Positions 47,181-58,175 of a DNA stretch of 64,000 bases are shown here, in pieces. Every line of letters begins with the position of its first letter. Positions within the stretch are counted from its first letter, which is position 1. A program made the position numbers and the translations under genes. The notes below the pieces were generated by a model that saw only the letters and a program-made list of their open reading frames with translations, did not search any database and was not told the DNA's origin. This DNA is from Solea solea (taxonomy: Eukaryota > Chordata > Actinopteri > Pleuronectiformes > Soleidae), in contig NC_081147.1 in the NCBI RefSeq assembly GCF_958295425.1, forward strand, positions 5,291,290 to 5,355,289, in the 5' to 3' direction.

Positions 47181-47932
47181 AATCTGTAACCAGAGCCCAA
47201 AATACATCAAGTTCTCTTCAAGTTCACTTGATTTACATTGTACTCAAAGGTTAATATGGAATTATTGTTCAATAACAATATAAAATGAGGTTGCCTACCC
47301 CAGCTTTAAAGGGAGAAATTGTGTTTGTTGATGCATTTGACAATATTGTAATTCACAAATAATTGATAACATTCAACAACACACTCAAGGAGCTGAGAGC
47401 ACCATTGCATAAAATTTAATTAGATAGGGCATTGCACTGTATAGTTCTGTGCATTTAAAGGTTAATTGCATAAATGTAGCCTCTCAAACATGCAGAGGAG
47501 GACCAGAAGCACCAAGATTAGAAATGATAATTAGAATATATGTATATAATTGGCAGCACGGGTCTGCTAGCAGCTGCTGCACGCCTCTATATCAACTGTC
47601 TGTCTCCCACACTCATTTACATTGTTATTGGTTTCCATTAAGATTATACTGCAGATGTATAGCTTTAACACCCATTTGTTAAATTTCAATCAAAACTGTT
47701 TATTGCACAATACATCATGGCAATAGCGAGCCACAGATGCCTGTGAACAGACTACCTGTCTATGTCACTGTTTAACACAAACTGTATTCAAGGAGACTAA
47801 TTTACTGCTGATTCTAAAAATGTACATGTTGTAAGTGTAAGTGTATTTTAAATGAGTTTATCCCATTGTGTACATTGCAAATGTACAACAGGTGGGTCAT
47901 GAGTTACTAGTGACTGTACTAGTGGCAGTAGG
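47181..47932. other. non-coding stretch
   Basis: Nothing recognised. Confidence 0.45.
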
Positions 47933-48305
47933 TGTCATGGACCGCCTGTGTCCCTGTGCTAGAGGCGTGGCCTTCAACCAGCTCACCTGCGCCTTGTACT
48001 CACCTTCCACTAATCAGCTCATCAGTGTTGTTTAATTATACCACAGCTCTTTAGTCGCTCGTTGCCAGATTGATTTTCCGCACTCTCAGTGGTCTCTTAT
48101 GGCTCTCCTGTGATCTCCTATGACCTCTCTAGTGTTTGCTTGTTGCGCTTGCTTCACGTTGGCTTTACTAATTCCTGTTTACTACACTGTCTACACACCA
48201 TCCGCCATTACTCACTCTGGTTCTGTGCCTTCAATAACCTTCAATAAAACTGCTCCATGTCTCCAAGTCTGCCTGCTCCTGGGTCCTGTGCCAACCCATA
48301 ACAGA
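47933..48305 (+). mobile_element. Ty3/gypsy LTR (5' LTR)
   Basis: It begins TGTCATGG and ends near 'cccataaca'. It contains 'aataaaactgctcc' as a polyadenylation-type signal (48243) and 'agtctgcctgctcctgggtcctgtgcc'-type R/U5 sequence. It is followed immediately by 'gaacaatctggcc', the primer-binding/leader region usual for fish Ty3/gypsy elements, and 'atggacc', a gag start. A matching 3' LTR is not in the window. Boundaries are approximate. Confidence 0.65.
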
Positions 48306-48341
48306 ACAATCTGGCCAAAAATGGACCATGGTGTGGCTTTA

Positions 48342-48671
48342 GGGCGGCATGGTGGCGCAGTGGTTAGTAGTGGTGGTTAGCACTGTTGCCTCACAGCAAG
48401 AAGGTGCTGGGTTCAATTCCTGGTCTGGGACCTTTCTGTGTGGAGTTTGCATGTTCTCCCCATGTCTGCGTGGGTTTCCCCTGGGCTCTCCAGTTTCCTC
48501 CCACCATCAAAACATGTTAGAATGTTAGTTACATTCGGTCAGGTTGGTCCCTTGGTGGCGGTGCGCTCAGTTGCAGCGGCTCTCTGATCAACCCTCCATC
48601 TGACCTCGACATCTCGTTGTACAATACCAGTATGAGGACAATAAAGTTGCTTTCCTTTTCCTTTCCTTTCC
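48342..48671 (+). mobile_element. chimeric SINE inserted into the gypsy element
   Basis: The head matches family A (A box, B box GGTTCAATTCC at about 48410, 'tggagtttgcatgttctccc'), but after about 48530 the tail changes to a different one ending 'gaggacaataaagttgc' and (TTTCC)n. The A-box region carries an internal duplication ('agtggttag', 48358-48380). It separates the gypsy leader (to 48330) from the gag remains (from 48672). Confidence 0.75.
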
Positions 48672-50040
48672 AGCTGGGGATACAATTTAACCAGAACTCC
48701 ACACGTCTCATTCCTCCAGGCCGGATGGCATTCACGGATTCATCCACCCAGCCTCGTGCTCCTCCTGGAAGCCACATGTACCAACACCTGGGCAGTACGC
48801 TGGGGACATGTGGCTTGCCGGTGGTTTCTCCTCCAGTGCCCTTTTGATCAAGCTCATGTTGCTGATGACAACTTCATCAACTCTGCCCAAGCCCCAGACA
48901 GTTAATGCACTTGATGGTAGACTTATTGCTCAACTATACACTTTTCACCTAACATTTAGCCAGGATATCCTTTGCTAGAGATTCACAACCCTCATTTGGA
49001 CTGGTCTATTGGTTCCATCCTTAGTTGGAGTTTGCACTGCCATTTACACTGTTTTAAAACATCCCGTAATTCACCCTCTCTCTCTGTCACTGCACCTTCT
49101 GAGCTTTCCTCCATTCCTACCAACTATGCAGTGAAGTTTTCAGTAAATGCAATGTTCTTTCTTTACCTCCTCATTGTCCCTACGACTGTGCTATCGACCT
49201 ACTTCCTGGTGCCCCCTTTCTATGTAAACCTACATTAATGACTCTCTTGCAGCAGGGCAGATTTGAGCATTTCTTTGTTAAGAAAAAAGACCACACACTA
49301 CAATTTAGAGGAGTCAACAACATTACTGTAAAAAATGAATACCCTCTGCCCCTCAATGACCCCGTCTTCGAGCCACTAAACTAGGCCATGATATTCACCA
49401 AACTACCTAAGAAAATACATCACCTCCTCCACATTATGAAGTGGGATAACGGAAGACCACCTTCAAAACACCTGGGCCATTTCAAATATCTGGTAATGAA
49501 TTTGGATTAACAAACTCTCTCTGCAATGATGTTCTCTGTGACATGCTTAACGAGTTCATCTTTGTATACCTGGACAACATCCTCATCTTCTCTCACAACT
49601 TGGAAAAACATTGACTGCACAAGAACAGTTTTACAGAGACTATTGGAAAATAAACTTTTAGTTTAAGTGGAGAAATGCACATTTCACATTTCTATTGTGA
49701 ACCTTTCTGGGAAAGGACAAGGCAGAGCTGAACCAGCCAAAACTCAGAGGGTGGCAGAGTGGCCCACACCCACCACCTGCAAACAGCTCCAGCATTTTCT
49801 GGGCTTTGCCAATTTCTACCACAGGTTCAGAGATTACGGTAAAGTGGCAGCTCCATCGACTCAATTGACCTCCTCTCGTGTCCTGTTTTCCTGGTCTGTG
49901 CCTGTTGAAGCTGCATTTTCTACACTAAAACATCTCTTCACTTCAGCTCTGGTCCTGGTTTATCCAAACCCATCTCTGCAGTTCATCGTGGAGGTAGACA
50001 CCTCGGCATCGATAAGTATCGGTTTCAATGAGCAATAACA
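48672..50040 (+). mobile_element. Ty3/gypsy internal region, broken gag-protease-RT
   Basis: Translated pieces in shifting frames follow gypsy order: gag tail (48680-48840), a protease remnant with 'VNALDGRL' (48905) and 'HNPHLDW' (48988-49008), RT start with 'FFVKKKDHTL' (49270-49300), 'VKNEYPLPL' (49330), 'VYLDNILIF'-type catalytic region with the xDD motif altered (49565-49595), then '[20 protein letters not shown]' and 'FYHRF' (49750-49835) and an RNase H start '[11 protein letters not shown]' (49984-50015). Multiple stops and deletions; integrase and 3' LTR are missing. An immobile relic. Confidence 0.9.
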
Positions 50041-50324
50041 ATATTGGTATCATTCATCCGAGTGATAAACGGAATCATATGATAATAACATGAAGTCTTT
50101 GCTTATTCCAAAAACAAGTTCTGCTTATTTCCAAATGTGTAATCATAAATTATATATTGTAAAAAAAAAAATTATATGATTAATAAAATGCTACATACTC
50201 TTTGAATTATTCACCAGCAACCCACCTCATGAGGCTGTGACTGGGTCAAACTGCAGTCATTGATCATTCATGAGGTTCCAGAATGAATAATTATATTTTA
50301 TTTTAATTTAATTTTAACAAATTG

Positions 50325-50480
50325 TAGAATCCACTCATCCATTAGCTTATCTATTGTGGGTCTTGGGGGTTGGGGGGGGGGGGGGGGTGTAGTCCCGATC
50401 CCAGCTGTCATTGAGCGAGTGGCAGCATTACAACCCCCCCGCCCCAAACCAGGTCACCAGTCTAACTATAGCATCCATTA
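50325..50480 (-). mobile_element. SINE family A tail with G16 run
   Basis: 'cactcatccattagcttatc', 'gtgggtcttgggggt', 'tcccagctgtcattgagcgag' and 'ccaggtcaccagtcta' are the reversed SINE tail. A 16-base G run (50372-50387) and a C-rich run (50433-50444) interrupt it. Confidence 0.7.
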
Positions 50481-51167
50481 AGGAAATTAAAGTCTGCTAA
50501 ATTAATGTGGTCTCATGAACTACACTGAATAAAATGCTAAATAGTTGATAACTTATTGACCCTTTCATCCAGCTCAGGTTTATTCGCTGATGCTGTTACA
50601 GATAAATGTGCATCACCCACTGAATTAAAATGCAGCCTCTGCTGTCTTTTTTTTCCACTCATAATCTCCAATTCCAGTAGCTACACTGATTCAATGACAT
50701 TTGGAGAATGATGACCTGGATGAATAAGAATCCAGACAGATGTCTTTATTTACCTGTTGCCATGGTGGGAGTATTTTTTCTTTTTTCTTTTTTTTTTGTT
50801 TGAAGACACACACTTTTCCGAAGGTCGGCATTGACTTGAATGAACTAACTCTGCTGTTAAGGGACAGGAAACACAAACTAAATGTCAGGGTTAACTTGAT
50901 TTATTTTCACACCAGAATGTCACTCAAGTATACGGGAGACAATATGCCTATATATTGATTGCAAAAAAAGTGTGAAATATGTGAATGAATGGAATTGTAA
51001 ATTATTGTGAAGGCATCTTTAGAAATGATTTATAGAGTAAAAGTATTAAGCTAGGTGAGGACTATTCCATAATTTCACACAACTAAATCATAACATAGAT
51101 TTCCTTCTGGAAGTGAGATATGTATGAAGATTTGCTGATTTGAATAAGAATGGACCAATGTGTTTTC
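50481..51167. other. non-coding stretch
   Basis: Nothing recognised. A T-rich run is at 50775-50800. Confidence 0.45.
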
Positions 51168-51649
51168 TTTAAAGTTGTAGTGTGTAACTTTTAAACCTAA
51201 AGAAAGGTCCCTTTCACTCAAACCATTGTCAAATGGTCACACAAATGGTCACACAATGCTGATTAAGTCTATCAAGCTCCACCCAACTCGCTTTGTGTTC
51301 AGTATGAAAGAGAACGGTTGGAATATGGACACAGCGTGTATCAGTGTTTTTCAGGGTAAATCAGTCATACACATAGTAGTTTATTTTTAACCGGGATCAT
51401 GTTGCTACGGTGTTTGTGTGTGCAAATGAGTGTTCACGTGTGACGCCATGAGTTCCATAAATGGTGCGCATTATAAAATAACTCTTCCGCTGTTCTGGAA
51501 CGTCTCCACAAAAACGCAAGGGTGGCATTTGGAGATTTTTCCCATTCTGGAAATTTCCCATTAAATACGATACAATTAAAAACAAACAAAAAAAAAACCT
51601 TAAAGAGATTCACCAAGACTTGTTTATCCGTGGACATTCCCTCAGTCTT
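51168..51649. repeat. TTAA-started interspersed repeat
   Basis: It starts at a TTTAAAG followed by 'ttgtagtgtgtaacttttaaacc', a style seen at ends of TTAA-type fish MITEs, and includes 'ctttcactcaaaccattgtc' and 'tcatgttgctacggtg'. An exact 12-base tandem copy (AAATGGTCACAC) lies at 51231-51254. The right end is replaced by an L2 LINE. Confidence 0.45.
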
Positions 51650-52347
51650 AGTGTCAAAGCTGCTCTGTGATAGTTCGGGTTGCGGACACTCTATCTGTAT
51701 TTAAAATGTTCCTTCTTGATAAAGCTTATAGTTAGAGCTGGCTCAGGGAAACCTGGACCATCTCTTAGTTATGCTGCTATAGACCTAGACTGCTGGGGAA
51801 ATTCCTGTTGTGCATGCACTCACTCTCTCACACTCAGGGTATGAATATGACTTCCTTACATGTCATTAACCTTGATCTTTCTCTCCCTAGTTTGTCTTTC
51901 CTTCCTTTCCTCTCTCTATCTGTGTCCTCATCTTGCAGGTTGCAGGATCCAGATCCAGTTTCAAGGCTAGAGTATTATTATTGTTATTGTTATCATTTAT
52001 ATGATCACCGTTATTATTATGCTATAATTAAAGTTGATATCAGTATCATTTTGTATCAACATTCTCTGCTGCTGCTTATATAAATTTTCCCTCTTGTCCT
52101 TTTTCTCTCCCCCACCTCTTCTCTGTCCCCCATTTTTACTTTCACCCCAAAATGTTCAAGGCATATGTTAAAAGGGAGTTGTTTTTTTTCTCCTCACTGA
52201 TGCCTAGTGCTTGCTCATTGTGTGAATTGTTGGGTTTCTCTGCTCTTGATGATGTTGTCTATGTACAGTACCTTGAGATAGTGTATGTTGTGATTTGGTG
52301 CTATGCAAATAAAATTGAATTGAATTTAATTGAATGAATTGAATTGA
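51650..52347 (+). mobile_element. L2-clade LINE 3' end, second copy
   Basis: From 'gttcgggttgcggacactct' the sequence follows the copy at 1500-2083: 'ttgataaagcttatagttagagctg', 'cttagttatgctgctatagacct', 'gcaggttgcaggatccagatcc' and the final 'ataaaattgaattgaat' tail (52308-52347). Only the last RT codons and the 3' UTR are present. Confidence 0.85.
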
Positions 52348-52384
52348 AACTGTCATGTTTTCCTTTTGTTGCTCTGTTTTTGAA

Positions 52385-52455
52385 AATGTTGTTATCCATC
52401 CATCCATCTGCTACTGCTTTTTCTCCCACATGAGGGTCGTGGGGGTGCTGTGCCA
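52385..52455 (-). mobile_element. SINE family A tail fragment
   Basis: 'tccatccatccatctgctactgc', 'gagggtcgtgggggtgctgtgccaat' is the reversed SINE tail. Confidence 0.75.
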
Positions 52456-52724
52456 ATCTGGTTGGTAAAAATTCCTTTTGTTGTCATTGCTTTGCAACTC
52501 ATTGCCATGACAGTTATGTACATATCTACCAGCAAATTACTAATGGAGCCACCCATCATCAAGGATCATGTTAGAGGGGGTCATCCACATACAACACGGT
52601 CAGCATTGAGATCCACATTTTCTTCATATTAGAAACATGCTTGGGTAAGATTTGGACCTCCACGTTGCTCATTACCACTGTGCCAGCAACATGTGAATAA
52701 TAAGTAATGAAGATAATGAAATAA

Positions 52725-52812
52725 GTGTGAATGGGTAAAATTGTAGTGTGCAGTGTTATGAGTAGTCCTCAAGACAACACGACCATTCTATAAATACAGA
52801 CTATTAACCGAC
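52725..52812 (+). mobile_element. 3' tail of SINE family B, decayed
   Basis: 'gtgtgaatgggtaaa', 'agtggt'-like, 'cctcaagac' and 'tataaatacagactattaacc' follow the family B tail order. Confidence 0.55.
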
Positions 52813-52931
52813 CTTTCTATGTAGTCATTTGGTCCATTTTACTCCATGCTTTTATTTTACTGTTTAATTAATTTGGTTGTTTGTTTTTCTATATCTTGTT
52901 TGGATTATCAGGACATGTAACATTTCACCCG

Positions 52932-53007
52932 TTTTTTTTTTTAGAACACAAACTAACCACCCCCCACACATCCAAAAGGGGGTGAACAATAATCATAAAA
53001 AGAAGAT
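52932..53007 (-). mobile_element. 76-bp LINE-type insertion with exact 12-bp target duplication
   Basis: ACATTTCACCCG occurs at 52920-52931 and again at 53008-53019. The 76 bases between begin with an 11-base T run, which on the minus strand is a poly-A tail. This is the layout left by target-primed reverse transcription of a very short, 5'-truncated RNA. Confidence 0.7.
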
Positions 53008-53019
53008 ACATTTCACCCG

Positions 53020-54890
53020 AGGAACCTAGAAAACTTGAAAAAATATACATAAAAAAGGGAAATGACCACAATATAATAATTTAAAAATATAATTTTGTAG
53101 CTCCAGACCAAAGCACATAATTGGCTTCTTTTAGCAACTTGACTGAACAAAGAAGTTGCATCTGTTGTTTACCTTGATCAGATCCAACAAGCTATTTAGT
53201 GGACAGGAGAAAAAACATATGTGTATGACTGGCTGGTGACAGCAGGCATCTGTCACATTTAGCACTTGCTTTGAAAAGTTTTACCTTTGGAAAACTGTAT
53301 CCAATGTTGAACTTTTAATTAAATTAATGTCAGACTTGCACAGGAAGAAGTGGAGCTAACCCTTTCAAGGGGCCTCTCCCACCATTCATCTGAAAATGAG
53401 GCACCCAGCTCCCTTTCCAAGTTGCCAGTGGGTTTGATAGTGATGACAGGATTTAATTTGTCACAAGTGAAATGAGTTAATTGTATCAATAAGAGTGGAA
53501 GTCGGGGAAATTACAACAGAGAAAGCATCTGGTTTGAATATATCTAAATAGGTGAGCTTGTGGAAGAGAACATTTTGTTTTGATATTTTCAAAGAAAAAA
53601 CATTTCCTTGTCAAACACTTCATCAAAAATTACCAGTCCTTTCTCTTTCCACAGAGCAAATGTTGAGTCAAGTGTGGAGGGTAAGAATAAATAGTTATCA
53701 CAGATGGGCATTAGTGAAGAAGGGATTATAAAGTGCCTTTTAATTTAAGATTTTCATAGTTAACAGTACAATTCGGTTGGAGGAGAATTTCACAAAAAAT
53801 GCATTGAGAGGGGCACATATTAAAGCTGACAGGCTTCCATCTGACAACAGAAGCAGTGAGCTCCTATTGGCAAACAGCAGTGGTGATACAGTAAAGGACA
53901 ACCTTGGTGTCCCTATGTTAGAGGGAAGAAGTTGGATTGTGTTGAATTAGTTTTAACACTAGCAGTGGGAGCGCTGTATAACAATAAAATCCACCAAACC
54001 TATTCAAATCTGAAAAATAAATTATTCCACTCCACTCTTTCGAAAGCTTTTTTCGTGTCCATATAAATAACAATTTCAGCATCTTGTGATTTGGATTTTG
54101 ACAGTATTATATTGATCAGGTGACACAAATTTGAGGATAGTTCTCCGCCCCTTATGAAGCTAGTCTGGTCTTTTGAGACAATGTTTAGTAGGCAGGGGTT
54201 GAGGCAGCCAGGGAGGATCTTAGCTAATACCTTAATGTCACTGTTATTGATGCTTGAGTTAAGGATAGAGAAAGGGGGCCATGTTCAAAGGAGTGGGAGT
54301 GAGCTAATCAGAAAGCTTCAGATAAAAATGGGCTGGAAAGCCATCTGGGCCTGGCGCTTTGCGGTTCTACATTAATTTAAGACCAACTTTCACCTCTTCC
54401 AAATGGAGTATTTAAGTATTAAAGTGTGTATAAAGGGAAATCTAAGTTATCTAAGAATATGTTCATTGTAGTATCTGATTTGGCTTCTGATTTATATAAA
54501 TTGGTGTAATATCAAGCGAAAATATTATTTATCTGTGTTGGGTAACTAGAGTTTGGGGATTTTTATTAGGAAGAAGATGTTTTAGTTGCATTGCAACCGA
54601 CTGGCCTTGTTTCAATATTCACAAGTGTCCTTTGTAATCTATTTGTAATGCATCTGGAAAGTGGGATTGCTGTCCATCAGTTTGAAGAATTGCTTCCATT
54701 AGCTCAAGTTGTCTTTGTTTTTCTCTTTCTTATCCCATCCTTTTGAGATAATCTCTCCATGTATCACTGCTTTAAATGTTTCCCAAAGTAGAGATGGGTC
54801 CCTTTAATAGGTCCACCAAGCCCCCTGACATTTCAGCTGGTGAACCTGATGGGTGGTAGCAAATTAATTTGGCCACAGAGCCACAGAGAC
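53020..54890 (-). mobile_element. L1-clade LINE ORF2 relic
   Basis: Minus-strand pieces in order: endonuclease start 'NVRGLGGPIKG' (about 54815-54850), then a large deletion of the endonuclease core, 'DGFPAHFY'-like (54330-54360), 'KVLAKILPGCLNPCLL..SKDQTSFI' (54140-54235), RT motif A 'MDTKKAFERVEWNNLFFRFE' (54009-54068), 'SPLLFAN' (about 53855), and a C-terminal Cys/His stretch near 53200. The FADD motif is not visible; stops and frameshifts are many. Dead. Confidence 0.85.
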
Positions 54891-55544
54891 TGTGCCAGAA
54901 TATTAGAATATTGCTCTGGTAAAATTGTGCCTTAGCCAAATCAAGTCCATAACATAGAGCAAGGTGGCAACAACATATACAAAGCCATTGTGAGAGTCCA
55001 AAGGAAGAAAGAATACTCCTATACAGATAGAAAAAAAATTAAAAAAAACTTGAAGAAAAACAGATTTCCTTGAGTTCAATCGATACTTTTGTCCTCATCT
55101 TATCTTAGTTTATAGAATTACGCTGTGCCAAAAGTTTATTTATTACTCCTATATTATTTCAGCTGAGGCTCCTAGATGTGCCTAAATGAAGTTTAAACAC
55201 ATAATTTCTATCTCATTTTCAATTTAGCCAACTTTATTCATTGATGAGTATTAGGATATGAACACATATTGAATCTGCTCTGAGAAATACTGATTAGTGA
55301 ACCTTGAATATTTTTTTTATTATTATTTTTGAAGACAAGGGTAAATAATACACAATAGGGAAATAATAAAGAGCTGAAGAAATACTTGAAAACCTGAAAG
55401 AGGACCTTGAGTGAAGCTTATTTTGTCAGCAGTGGCAAATTAAGGGTCTAAAGTGGTAGTACAGAAAAAAAAAAAATAGCAAATTGAAAACTGAATTGAC
55501 ATTTTTTTCCCCACATGGTGCTATTGCTTAACATGTGGAAGAAC
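54891..55544. other. AT-rich non-coding stretch
   Basis: Nothing recognised. Part of the first 200 bases may belong to the L1 leader. Confidence 0.4.
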
Positions 55545-55769
55545 CTGAACAGTGGTCTTGAATCCACAACTAGGGAAGTAGTCTTCTTACGGTCGCTGTG
55601 TCTCGTTCAGTACTCCAGGACTTGGACTCACTACCACCTTGGTCACAGGCAGCGTTTATCTCTCCGGTCCCTGATTAGTAACCAGGCTCAGGTGCAGGGA
55701 ACGAGAAGGGACCGAGAGGAGGTGGAACACACAAGACCACACCAACAAACACAACCTATGGCCGTAACA
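55545..55769 (-). mobile_element. LTR fragment (Ty3/gypsy-like)
   Basis: Read on the minus strand it starts TGTTACGGCC at 55769 and continues 'cacctgagcctggttactaat', 'gataaacgctgcctgtgacc' and 'gagacacagcgaccgtaagaag', a pattern of fish gypsy-type LTRs. The inner end and any internal region are absent, so it is a partial or solo LTR. The 144-codon plus-strand frame crossing it is antisense. Confidence 0.5.
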
Positions 55770-57955
55770 CTGATCCTTACAATACCCCAGGTGCTTTTCA
55801 CGATTACTCCAGACCTGCAGAATTACGACAACTTCAACTTTCCCTCATTCTACTCCAGAGAACACTTACACAACACAATAAAAACAAGTCAATTAAACAA
55901 GATAAGTTCATTAGCTTTCCAGTCAGCAGTTAGGGGGAACTTAACTTAACTCTCCCTAACTTTGTCAAATGGAATAAATGTTTATGTTGCAGTCTGGCAT
56001 GCAGCAAGATGCATCAAAATCATGTATTAAATGTAATATAAATAAAAAGACAAACAGACAGGAATGTGCAGACCTGGTGTTGGACCTCCTCTAACCTGTG
56101 AGTGAGAGAGACCAGAGAGAGAAGAAACCTGACAGTCTTTATGTCTGTTTTTCTATCTGATCCAAACTGGAGCCTGATGCAGTAAGTGGCACTGTTCATT
56201 GACACACAGCTGTAACCATGGTAACCACTCGTTTTCCCTGATCGCAGACATGTGCATTGTAAATGAGCATTAAAACACACCGATATAAATTAATAATAAA
56301 AAAAAAAATAGTCTGGCAAATGTGACAGAAACAGAAACCAAGCTGACGATCATCTGGAAAAATCTTCTGTGATGAGGCCGCTCCACGGCACGCACAGCTG
56401 AGCGCAGGGAGAGGAAGAAAAAAAGTCACAGAAGTGAGAAAACATGCATAAAACATTAAGCAGAATTTAAACCTAAAGTTAGGAATCTTAGAGATCGCAG
56501 TGAAACATCTGACATCTCATTTTTTTACCCGTATAAATTAAGATCGTGTGTACGTGCATGAAAGCTCCATCTGTAGTTCACCGGGGAGTTCATGTTTTAA
56601 GTTAAAGATGCTTTTAAATAATATCATTTGCTTACTTGATGTTAATTATACATTAATTATGTAATTTTACATTTAAACACTGGTTATTTTAAGTATTTTA
56701 TTGGTGTTCGCTGGAGCCTTGAACAACTTTGATGACTTGGACTGAGCACTGACAACTTGGCTCGGACTGGACTCGAACCTTTCCTTGGTGACTAGGTTAA
56801 ACTATTTAAATTATCCTGAGGTCACTTGGGCCAAACAAACTCAAGAAGAAAAGCTACTATCCCACCGTCTCCCTCCTTGCCTGTTATCGTTCTCAGGTGT
56901 GCAAATGTGCCTACACATCTGAAACAATACCAAAATTCAATGCCAATTGCCTTTCACAACATTTTTCTGGAGGTTTTTTTTTCTTCTTGTTTTGCCATAG
57001 AGTTAATATATTTCCACTCAGTAAAGAGAATAATCCATGTCGGTCACACTGCTCGGCATGACTGATGTGAATTTTGCGCATCAACTCGCTCCTTTTGTAT
57101 TAACTTTGTTTGCAGTCTCATCCCACAAACAATGTGTGTTGAGTGTGAAAGCACCGCAAGTCATCGTGTTGTTCTGCTTTTCGAAATTAGCACCACACCA
57201 TATCGCAGGAAATTCATCAATTTATTTTCCGTTTTGACAGGGCCGTGGGGGGAGCAGTCTCACAAGCTGTGTCTCATTTAAAGGCCCTTCATTGTCGGCC
57301 ATATGTTGTCAGAATACATGACAGTGCAACAGCGAGGACTGTCCTGATTTAATTTAATTTGTCGGCTCCTACAGATGCAGCCAACTATTGCCTTGCCTTG
57401 ATGGATCCAACAGGTGTATCCTTCAGAGCCCAAATATCCTACAATTCATTGTACAACATATATTATATTATATTTCATTATTATACATTCAGCAGTTGAG
57501 TTATAACGTTTCTGGCAGGGAAGTTGGACAGACTGTTCAATGTCCAACGTTAAAAACCATGTATGTATGTTTTGACATTCATTTTCACACACTCTTTTTG
57601 TTGTATTTTGTTTACACTCTTTACTAAATGCTTGCTTAATGGATTTAGCTATATAATGTGTACTAAAAAGACTGAATAAATAACAATGCAATATTTATAG
57701 CTTAGTATAGTAAACATCATCACTTACCAACAGTAAAATTGCCCAACTCACACTGGGCCATTGTCTTACAGGGGTAAAATCCCATAATTGGTTCAACTGA
57801 GGATGTAGGCAATTTTACCAGAGGTGGCAAGCATCATAAGAAAAAAGAATACTTTATTCTAATTATTTTTTTTTATATTTTAATAAGGTGACAACATTCA
57901 AGGATATAAAAAACCATCACATTACAACAATATAAATACATTATTGTCAACAAAC
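55770..57955. other. unique non-coding stretch
   Basis: No exon or repeat is recognised. 57240-57420 is a balanced-composition block that may be conserved non-coding DNA. Confidence 0.4.
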
Positions 57956-58105
57956 AGGGTCACACAGTGGAGCAGTGGCTAGCATTGTGCGTCATTGCCA
58001 TTCTCTCCCCAGGGGTTATTTCCAGCCACAGTTCAAAAACATGCAAAAATTGGGGAGTAGGCTAACTGGACATTCTAAAGTAACAGAAGTTGTTAATGTG
58101 AGAAT
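57956..58105 (+). mobile_element. SINE family A, decayed
   Basis: 'ggagcagtggctagcattgt' is the A-box region, followed by 'ttctctcccc', 'cagttcaaaaacatgcaa', 'ggctaactggacattctaaa'. B box and tail are lost. Confidence 0.65.
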
Positions 58106-58128
58106 TAATTAATGAATTCATCCAACTA

Positions 58129-58175
58129 TGTCCTACTTCCTGTCCTACTTCCTGTCCTACTTCCTGTCCTACACC
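58129..58175. repeat. 12-bp minisatellite (TCCTACTTCCTG)n
   Basis: About three and a half perfect 12-base units. Confidence 0.95.

Noticed and set aside
55515..55949. 144-codon plus-strand frame
   Set aside because: It is antisense to an LTR fragment and continues into flanking sequence.
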